A DNA stretch of 28,729 nt from Firmicutes bacterium UBA5389 (GTDB taxonomy: Bacteria; Bacillota; DTU025), in NCBI GenBank assembly GCA_002409965.1, contig DHON01000086.1, positions 1 to 28,729 of the forward strand, given 5' to 3'. This document shows positions 23,130 to 28,729 of this stretch, piece after piece. The notes beneath the pieces were generated by a model. The model was not told the DNA's origin. It did not search any database and saw nothing but the letters and a program-made list of their open reading frames with translations. The translations under genes and the position numbers were made by a program. Every line of letters begins with the position of its first letter. Position 1 is the stretch's first letter.

Positions 23130-23864
23130 TCACACGCCGGCCATGCCGGCGAACTCCTCGGAGCTGAAGAAGCTCTCCAGGTCCTCGAAGCGGCCCCGGT
23201 AATTGGGGTCTCTTCGGAACGGGCCTCTGTCGAGCATGTAGTCTTCGACCAGATAAGTGATGATCCCAAGGTCCCCGGCGACTAGGTCCTCGTAGGTGTC
23301 GTTGCCCACCATCAGGCATTCATGAGGCGCCCTGTCCACCGTTTCGAGTATTTCCGCGTAGTACTCAGTGTTCGGCTTGCAGAAGTGCGATGTCTCGTAC
23401 GACGTCACATGCCTGTAGGGGAGGCCGTCAAGCCCTCCCCACCTCATCCGCTCCTCTATGGCATTGGCGGGGAAAACGGGGTTGGTAGCGATTACCACAT
23501 CGTAACCCCGCTCGATCAGCCCCGCAAGCAGCGGTCGCGCCAACGGGTGCGGCTCGACGGCGAGTGTGTCGCGAAGACGCGGGAAGTCCTCATCGTAAAA
23601 CGCATCGATGATGGGCATCAGTTCATCGGCCGCTCGCCCGAGTCCAGGGAAGAAGTGGCCCATGAACACATCGCGGTTGGTTTTCGCCGGATGCAGCGAT
23701 CTGACCATTTCCTTTGTAGACGCGAGCAGCTGAGCCAGGAAGACCTGCGGATCAATCAGCTTCGAGACTCTGTCGCCGATGGCCCCAAGATACGCCTGCA
23801 AGAAATCATCGAACTCGAAGTGCACCAATGTGCCGTCGAGGTCAAATAGAACCGTTCTGATCAC
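23130..23864 (-). CDS. HAD superfamily hydrolase
   Basis: 244 residues. Motif I is VLFDLDGTLVHF (5-16), motif II is the Thr of VVIATNP, motif III is a Lys in HFCKPNTEYY, and motif IV is MVGNDTYEDLVAGDL. An alpha-helical cap sits between motifs I and II. It is a phosphatase by fold; the substrate is unknown. GTG 23864 is chosen because AGGAG (23875-23879) is 10 bases upstream; longer in-frame forms would lie within the foldase gene. It starts 13 bases after the prsA-like stop, so both are in one operon. The 27 bases to the PII-like stop leave little room for a terminator. Confidence 0.9.
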   Translation of the reverse strand: MIRTVLFDLDGTLVHFEFDDFLQAYLGAIGDRVSKLIDPQVFLAQLLASTKEMVRSLHPAKTNRDVFMGHFFPGLGRAADELMPIIDAFYDEDFPRLRDTLAVEPHPLARPLLAGLIERGYDVVIATNPVFPANAIEERMRWGGLDGLPYRHVTSYETSHFCKPNTEYYAEILETVDRAPHECLMVGNDTYEDLVAGDLGIITYLVEDYMLDRGPFRRDPNYRGRFEDLESFFSSEEFAGMAGV

Positions 23865-23877
23865 GCGATCATCACTC

Positions 23878-24903
23878 CTATGGAAGCGGCGCAGTGCTGA
23901 GGTCCGCAAACCGGGGATCGAATACCACAATCAGGGTTGACGCCCGAAGCGCAGCGAGCAGTTCGGCCGGCTTCATCGCATGGGCGCTCTTGAGCAGTCG
24001 CTCTATCATGCCACCGACCTCCTCGCAAGATGCACGATAGGGCTCAGCCCTGTCAGTAACCTGGATGACATGGTAGCCGTAGTCGGTCTTCACTATCGCG
24101 CTGAGCTCGCCCACACCAAGCGCAAAGGCTGCGTCCTCGAACTCCTTCACCATCTCTCCCATGGCGAAGAACCCAAGGTCTCCTCCATTCGGCGCAGTCA
24201 TGGAATCCATTGACACGGCTGCCGCCACCTCTGCAAAATCCGCGCCCTGGCCTATCATGTCGAGGGCCGCCTGAGCATCTGACTCAGTCTCAACCAGTAA
24301 GTGGCTAGCCCTGACTCTCTCCGGCGTCTCAAAATCGGCGACGTGCGCGGCATAATACTCGGCAATCTGCTCCTCTGTAATGACGACATCCTTGGTCGAT
24401 ATCTTGAAAACGAGCAGGCTGATCTGGAGATTCTTTCGGAGATCATCAACAGTCATCCCATACTGCGCCAGTAGGCTCTCAAAGTCCGGACCCACCTGCT
24501 GCTTGACCCCTTCGAATTCGCGCTCTATCTCTTCCTGCGATACCGACACGCCGACTCGGGCCGCTGCCTGATCTAGTAGGAGTTCGCCTATCATCTGATC
24601 CAGCACTGGCCTTCCCGCCGCGTCCGACAACGCTATGTAGAAATCCTGTTTGGAAATGGTCTCGCCGTCCACGGCCGCAACAGCAGCCTCAGCATCCGTA
24701 AGCGACTTCTCTGATGAACCGAGCGCCACACACTGAATCTGCGATTCATCCACCGGTATGTTGTATGTGACCTGCGAACCGTCTTTCATCGTGACAACCA
24801 AGTATCCCGCGGCAGCCCGACCTGAGCAGGCTGCGAAGAGGACCGACGCGCCAACAAGAACTATCGCAACAGCGAGCCTAGTCTTTCCAGAAATCATCAA
24901 CAT
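23878..24903 (-). CDS. prsA: PrsA-type foldase lipoprotein (SurA_N + parvulin PPIase)
   Basis: 341 residues. A signal peptide ends at a probable lipobox FAAC (Cys near 26). A SurA-like N-terminal chaperone domain follows (VAAVDGETISKQDFYIAL and later helices, about 70-190), then a parvulin rotamase domain (RASHLLVETESDAQAALD, GGDLGFFAMGEMV, IVKTDYGYHVIQV, about 200-300). It folds exported proteins outside the inner membrane. An unusual segment between lipobox and chaperone domain reads LVVTMKDGSQVTYNIP. ATG 24903 follows GGAGG at 4 bases; ATG 24897 at 10 bases is equally likely. The promoter is probably at 24959-24964. PrsA as a lipoprotein is typical of Bacillota. Confidence 0.9.
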   Translation of the reverse strand: MLMISGKTRLAVAIVLVGASVLFAACSGRAAAGYLVVTMKDGSQVTYNIPVDESQIQCVALGSSEKSLTDAEAAVAAVDGETISKQDFYIALSDAAGRPVLDQMIGELLLDQAAARVGVSVSQEEIEREFEGVKQQVGPDFESLLAQYGMTVDDLRKNLQISLLVFKISTKDVVITEEQIAEYYAAHVADFETPERVRASHLLVETESDAQAALDMIGQGADFAEVAAAVSMDSMTAPNGGDLGFFAMGEMVKEFEDAAFALGVGELSAIVKTDYGYHVIQVTDRAEPYRASCEEVGGMIERLLKSAHAMKPAELLAALRASTLIVVFDPRFADLSTAPLP

Positions 24904-24958
24904 CAAACCTCCATCATCCCTTGAGCCGCCTATGCCAACAGCGCAAACAGCCTTTCCC

Positions 24959-24964
24959 ATTATA
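24959..24964 (-). promoter_or_regulatory. -10 element of the prsA-HAD operon
   Basis: A perfect TATAAT on the minus strand about 56 bases before the prsA start. The hexamer 17 bases upstream, TTCCTG, is a poor -35. Confidence 0.45.
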
Positions 24965-25037
24965 CCTCATGCCTGGCCCTGCAGGAACAGCTATCATGGG
25001 CGAGCGGCGCATGGCTCCGGTTCCGCGCGCTCTTGGC

Positions 25038-25505
25038 CTATTTGCGACGCCGCATCCGAACGCCCAGCCCTGCCAGGACGCCAAGTGAATCCACCAGCAC
25101 GTCCTGTCGAGTTCCCGACCTGAACGCCGCGCTCAACTGGATGTACTCGTCCATGGCCGCCACGCCCACAGCCACCATGGCCGCCGCCAGATATACGATT
25201 GCCAGAGCCCTGCGGCTACGCGGAGGACGTGCGAAACACAGAAAGGCATTTGCGAGAATCATGGCGAATAGAGAGTAGCCCAGAAAGTGGCCGGACTTGC
25301 GCAAGGCTACCACGACTATGTGAACCTGTCGGTCGCCCAGGATCGGCAGGATCCGCTCGACTAGCATCCGGGTGACCTCGGCGCCGAATTCGGGCCGTTT
25401 CGAGGCCACGATCAGAAAAGCGGGGTACGCCAGCGCTAAGGCCCACCACAGGGCGGCCCATGCCCCGGAGTATCTGTCGGCTTCGGGTCCTGTTGTGTCT
25501 TTCAA
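25038..25505 (-). CDS. VanZ-like membrane protein
   Basis: 155 residues with about four hydrophobic helices. The conserved VanZ features are present: RKSGHFLGYSLFA (68-80) in place of the common KxxHxxxY, and AMDEYIQL (116-123) followed by RSGTRQDVLVDSLG (129-142). VanZ-family proteins are widespread and mostly of unknown function; the founding member gives low-level teicoplanin resistance. TTG 25505 is used with GGAGG 8 bases upstream. It is divergent from the gene at 25579. Confidence 0.9.
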   Translation of the reverse strand: MKDTTGPEADRYSGAWAALWWALALAYPAFLIVASKRPEFGAEVTRMLVERILPILGDRQVHIVVVALRKSGHFLGYSLFAMILANAFLCFARPPRSRRALAIVYLAAAMVAVGVAAMDEYIQLSAAFRSGTRQDVLVDSLGVLAGLGVRMRRRK

Positions 25506-25578
25506 TGGTTGATCCTCCAGGACGCATCCTCCTAACGGCGTGCGTCAGTATATATCATACATCGAAGGAGTGTGGGCA

Positions 25579-26016
25579 ATGGAAAAGACCATCGCACTCA
25601 TGGCACTGGCTCTACTGTGCATCATCGCACCGACAACGCTGTCGGCCCAGGTCGGGGCAGCCGAGCCGTCACGGGCCGGTTTGGACCAAGTTCAGGCATC
25701 CTTTATCATAGCCGACGGTGTCAGCGCCGGCCTGGGAGCGGGCCTCTCCGAGCACCTGCGTCTTGCGGTCAACCTCGACCTGGGGCGCCGAGTGAAGTCC
25801 GCCGGCGCGTCCCTGCTCGTGGTGTATCCTAAGCAATTCACGGTGCTGACCGGCATCTACGGAGGCGTTGGCCTCACCTACGAGTTCTCCCCCGGAGCAG
25901 CCTGCCTGCACCTGATAGGCGGGGGCGAATTCGGAAAATGGTTCGCCGAGTATGAATGGATGATCGCGCCGCGCAACTACGGCAAGCTCAGATCAGGGCT
26001 CCGGTTCGGGTTCTGA
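25579..26016 (+). CDS. Small exported protein, possible outer-membrane barrel
   Basis: 145 residues with a signal peptide (about 1-24, TTLSAQ). The rest alternates hydrophobic and polar residues with many Gly (GLGAGLSEHLRLAVNLDL, FTVLTGIYGGVGLTYEF, CLHLIGGGEFGKWFAEYEW) and ends in LRSGLRFGF, a terminal aromatic as seen in outer-membrane beta-barrels. About eight strands could fit. No family is recognised. GAAGGAGTG lies 6 bases before ATG 25579. It converges on the Wzi-like gene, from which it is separated by 10 bases. Confidence 0.7.
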   Translation: MEKTIALMALALLCIIAPTTLSAQVGAAEPSRAGLDQVQASFIIADGVSAGLGAGLSEHLRLAVNLDLGRRVKSAGASLLVVYPKQFTVLTGIYGGVGLTYEFSPGAACLHLIGGGEFGKWFAEYEWMIAPRNYGKLRSGLRFGF

Positions 26017-26026
26017 TCAGGGCCCG

Positions 26027-27199
26027 CTACAGCCTGACGCCGATGCCGGCCCCGACACGCCACGACCTGTATGTACGGCCTTGAATGTGTCCGTGGTTGA
26101 ATGCGGTAACAAACTCCAGCCGCCCGGCCCAGAACGCCGGCCCCGACAGTGTCTTCTTCGCTTCGAATGTCAGTGTAGCGCTCTTCTCGACGATCCCGGT
26201 GAGAAACCGGCGACCCGTGCCCTCGTCGGACGACCATGGATCGCCGATTTCGCCCTCGCCGTGGCGCTCAAAAGCGCCAAGAAGCGAAACGATGGTTCGG
26301 GAGTTCGGCCGGAAATCCGCCGCCAGCGCCAGCATATCGGCATCCGGCCCCAGGCGATGTCCAATCCCCGTTCCGCGGTATACGTAGTTGCAGTCGGAGT
26401 TTCTGTGAGAGTACACGTAGTTGGAGATCGCCGCGTATTCCAAGTTGGCTCCGAGGCGCGGGTCGGCGGGGAACTGAGGAATCCGCACTCCGACGAGCCC
26501 GCCTATGAAGTCGGGAACGAAGCCCCTGCTGGAAATGGAGCCCTGTGCATCGTCCACTATAAGCTCGCCGTACACCTCCAACTGCGGACGCTGGCCGCAT
26601 GGAGGCAGTACGATGGCCAGATCAGCTCCGAAGTTGACGTTGACAAGGCTGTCTTGTAACCTGTCGTCCTGGCTTACAGCCCGTTGCAGCGCATACAGAG
26701 GCAGGCCGGGGAAAGGCCAATACAGGGCAGAGGAGGCATCCCCCGCCACCACGGCAGTCTCGCTCACCCCGAGGCGAAGCCATTGCGTAGGCGAGTACTC
26801 CAGTCGGTGCCCGATCAGCCGCCTGCGCTGCTCCGACTCCATCAGGCCGACGAAGCGGACATAGCGCGCGTTGCCTGCAGCAAAGCGATAGCCGGCAAGC
26901 GGCATGGGAGGCGTCCTCCCCGACATTATGAGCGATCCCGTGCGGCCTGGCCCCCACCGGGGGCTGCCAAGGCCCGCGATCAGCTGGAGCTGTCCGGACT
27001 GCCCGATCTGCTGCCCAAGCAGCAACTGAAATCCATCGTATTCGACGGAAAGGGCCGGCGCGCAGTCTGGCGAATAATACATGATGGCCAGGACTCCGCC
27101 GCTTACCTCCAGCGGGCTCTGGGAAGCATGCGCAACGGAGCCCCAGGCCACAGCGACGGCCAAGGATGCGACCACGATAAGCAGCAATGACCTGCGCAC
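26027..27199 (-). CDS. Wzi-like outer-membrane protein (capsule assembly Wzi family)
   Basis: 390 residues with a signal peptide (1-26, AHAS). WGPGRTGSLIMSGRTPPMP (about 84-102) followed by RLEYSPTQWLRLGVSET matches the Wzi family, whose E. coli member is an 18-strand outer-membrane lectin that anchors capsule. Many amphipathic Gly/aromatic strands follow, and the chain ends VGAGIGVRL. GTG 27199 has GGAGG 7 bases upstream and gives a clean signal peptide; longer forms do not. It is divergent from glpP with 35 bases between starts. No capsule synthesis genes are in the window. It is the best evidence that the organism has an outer membrane. Confidence 0.85.
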   Translation of the reverse strand: MRRSLLLIVVASLAVAVAWGSVAHASQSPLEVSGGVLAIMYYSPDCAPALSVEYDGFQLLLGQQIGQSGQLQLIAGLGSPRWGPGRTGSLIMSGRTPPMPLAGYRFAAGNARYVRFVGLMESEQRRRLIGHRLEYSPTQWLRLGVSETAVVAGDASSALYWPFPGLPLYALQRAVSQDDRLQDSLVNVNFGADLAIVLPPCGQRPQLEVYGELIVDDAQGSISSRGFVPDFIGGLVGVRIPQFPADPRLGANLEYAAISNYVYSHRNSDCNYVYRGTGIGHRLGPDADMLALAADFRPNSRTIVSLLGAFERHGEGEIGDPWSSDEGTGRRFLTGIVEKSATLTFEAKKTLSGPAFWAGRLEFVTAFNHGHIQGRTYRSWRVGAGIGVRL

Positions 27200-27234
27200 G
27201 TCAACACCTCCAAGTTGCAGAGGAGTGGATAGCA

Positions 27235-27843
27235 ATGGAATGGACTCCCGGTCTTGGCGAACACGACCGCGCCCGCTTGTGGCAGCATCTCGAAAAGCAT
27301 CCGGCGATACCCGCCCTGAGGCGCGCTGAGGATGTAGACGCAGCCTTCCGCCACAACGCAAAGCTGGTATTCTTCCTTACGGGCACGCTGTACGACCTAC
27401 GCGATGTATGCGCGCGCGGCGAAAGCCTGGGAATGCACGTCTTCTGCCACCTCGACCTGGTGCAGGGCATTGGAAAAGACCCCGCCGGCATCAAATGGCT
27501 GGCAACTGAGATAGGCGTGCGCGGAGTACTCACGACCAGAAGCACCCTGATCCGAGCAGCCAAGAACGAAGGTCTCATGGCCATTCAGCGTCTGTTTATG
27601 CTGGATTCCGAGTCGCTGAGGACAGGGCTCGAGATCATCGCATCGTCGCGCCCCGACGCGGTGGAGATCCTTCCCGCTCTGGTGGTTCCCAGCATGGCGC
27701 GGCGCTTGCCCACCGACAAGATCTCGCCGTTCATCGCCGGGGGCCTGGTCGAAACGGTCGCCGAAATCGAGTCGATCATGGCCGCCGGGGCGCTGGGCGT
27801 GTCGACCAGCAAGAAGGAACTTTGGGCCTACGAACGCGCATGA
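27235..27843 (+). CDS. glpP: Glycerol-3-phosphate-responsive antiterminator GlpP
   Basis: 202 residues. GlpP binds glycerol-3-phosphate and prevents termination in the leader of glp mRNAs. Family segments are VFFLTGTLYDLRDV (41-54), HLDLVQGIGKD, VRGVLTTRSTLIRAAK, MAIQRLFMLDSESL, PDAVEILPAL, PFIAGGLV and a final GVSTSKKELW. AGGAGTG lies 7 bases before ATG. No glpF, glpK or glpD is in the window, so its targets are elsewhere. The 3' end overlaps the HAD-IIA phosphatase gene by 16 bases on the opposite strand. Confidence 0.92.
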   Translation: MEWTPGLGEHDRARLWQHLEKHPAIPALRRAEDVDAAFRHNAKLVFFLTGTLYDLRDVCARGESLGMHVFCHLDLVQGIGKDPAGIKWLATEIGVRGVLTTRSTLIRAAKNEGLMAIQRLFMLDSESLRTGLEIIASSRPDAVEILPALVVPSMARRLPTDKISPFIAGGLVETVAEIESIMAAGALGVSTSKKELWAYERA

Positions 27844-28622
27844 TCGATCATCTCGGCCAGCTGCCCCACATCCTCCACGATGAGGTCGGGACGGTCGTCG
27901 GGGCCCAGGTCGGCAAGGCTCGTCTCACCTGACAGCGTCAACACCGAAACCAGACCCCACCTGGAGCCGAACCGAATGTCAGTGTACAGCCTGTCTCCCA
28001 CCATGGCGATCTGCTTGCCGCGGCAAGGCGTGTTGGCCTCCACTAGGTCCAACATGCCACGTTCAGGTTTGCCGATGTACTCAGTGGTCGCGCCGTACGC
28101 CGTCTCAAGGCAGGCGGTTATGGCGGCACAGTCCGGGATGAACTCGCCGCCCTCCAGTGGGCAAACCCGGTCAGGGTTGGTGGATATCATCGGCGTGCCC
28201 CTCTGCAGATGCCTGCCGGCTGCCCGTAGTCTGTCATAGACAAGCGATGTGTCGAACCCCACGACCACGCAGTCTACGTGCTCCTCTTGATCGCCGCATA
28301 CCGTGAGGCCGTAGGCCGTCAACTCGTCCACCAGACTCTCGGTGCCCACAACATAGAGCCGTCGATAGCCGCGGCTCTTCAGAGCGATAGCCGTGGCTTG
28401 AGATGAGCTTAGCACTCCGCCGGGCCCGACCGGCCACCCCATCCGCGTGAGCTTCTCTGAGTAGTAGCTTCGTGAACGCGAGGAGTTGTTGGTCAGGAAG
28501 AATACATCAATCCCGTAAGCCTGGGCCACCTCGCGCAGGCGCAGCGCGCCCGGTATCAACTGGTCGCCCAAGTACACTGTACCGTCCAGATCTAGGATTA
28601 GGCACTTTACTTGTTCTAGCAC
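27828..28622 (-). CDS. HAD-IIA (NagD/PGP-type) sugar-phosphate phosphatase
   Basis: 264 residues, the normal size. Motif I is LDLDGTVYLGD (10-20), motif II LTNNSSRS, motif III a Lys in YIGKPERGML, and motif IV AMVGDRLYTDIRFG. The C2 cap between motifs II and III is present (YVVGTESLVDELTAYGL, VVVGFDTSLVYDRL). This group includes NagD, p-nitrophenyl phosphatases and glycerol-3-phosphate phosphatases. Its convergence with glpP makes glycerol-3-phosphate a reasonable candidate substrate, by inference. It starts at GTG 28622; GGGGAGG is rather far upstream (about 14 bases). A good promoter lies at 28673-28701. Confidence 0.92.
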   Translation of the reverse strand: MLEQVKCLILDLDGTVYLGDQLIPGALRLREVAQAYGIDVFFLTNNSSRSRSYYSEKLTRMGWPVGPGGVLSSSQATAIALKSRGYRRLYVVGTESLVDELTAYGLTVCGDQEEHVDCVVVGFDTSLVYDRLRAAGRHLQRGTPMISTNPDRVCPLEGGEFIPDCAAITACLETAYGATTEYIGKPERGMLDLVEANTPCRGKQIAMVGDRLYTDIRFGSRWGLVSVLTLSGETSLADLGPDDRPDLIVEDVGQLAEMIDHARS

Positions 28623-28672
28623 AGTCGCAAAGCCGACCTCCCCTGAGATGAGTTCATCCTACCCTACTGGAT

Positions 28673-28701
28673 ATTCTACAGACAGGACGAAAACCTTTCA
28701 A
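28673..28701 (-). promoter_or_regulatory. Sigma-70-type promoter of the HAD-IIA phosphatase gene
   Basis: The minus strand has TTGAAA (28696-28701), exactly 17 bases, then TAGAAT (28673-28678), each four to five matches to consensus. Transcription would start near 28666, about 44 bases before the GTG. Confidence 0.7.
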
Positions 28702-28729
28702 GGAATTCGCAATACCTAGGCCCGGGGGC

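Overview
The window is about 28.7 kb of dense, GC-rich bacterial chromosome with 31 supported protein genes, one tRNA gene and one riboswitch. I see no insertion sequence, integrase, phage gene or CRISPR array. The gene content (ECF riboflavin transporter under an FMN riboswitch, DegV, PrsA-type foldase, VanZ, GlpP, strong AGGAGG-type ribosome binding sites, tRNA with encoded CCA) points to a Bacillota relative. A Wzi-like outer-membrane barrel, a second small barrel-like secreted protein and a periplasmic adaptor suggest a diderm. My inference is an uncultured diderm Bacillota of high GC (Limnochordia or Hydrogenispora type). TTG is used unusually often as start codon: ten genes have a Shine-Dalgarno that fits a TTG best.

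Layout: 1-562 holds a tRNA-Gly(CCC) on the minus strand with its promoter. 563-2611 holds an M20 amidohydrolase facing ribU and its FMN riboswitch. 2670-6167 is a MacA/MacB-like ABC export operon ending in an unknown protein with six GRxGG repeats. 6329-8989 holds a caspase-like lipoprotein and a divergent secreted protein with a duplicated domain. 9003-12621 holds tcdA, an orphan beta-class DNA methyltransferase, an M19 dipeptidase and a DegV protein. 12750-15068 holds a putative 31-codon leader ORF, nagA and arcC. 15163-16921 holds a flippase-like membrane protein overlapping a MobA-like nucleotidyltransferase tail to tail.

17168-23102 is the most unusual part: a plus-strand run of a small membrane protein, a DUF6305-like exported protein, a solitary HyuA-type hydantoinase/oxoprolinase, an HDAC-fold deacetylase with a cysteine-pair tail, two DUF1538 membrane proteins and a divergent PII-like protein. 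The last three are tightly coupled. I read this as a candidate PII-gated two-subunit transport system tied to amide or acetyl-compound hydrolysis. It is a hypothesis, not a known pathway.

23130-28622 holds prsA with a HAD hydrolase, a VanZ-like protein, the two barrel-like proteins, GlpP and a HAD-IIA phosphatase. Acyl/amide hydrolysis and nitrogen handling recur across the window (M20, M19, NagA, ArcC, HyuA, HDAC, PII), which may reflect a peptide- or amide-scavenging lifestyle.
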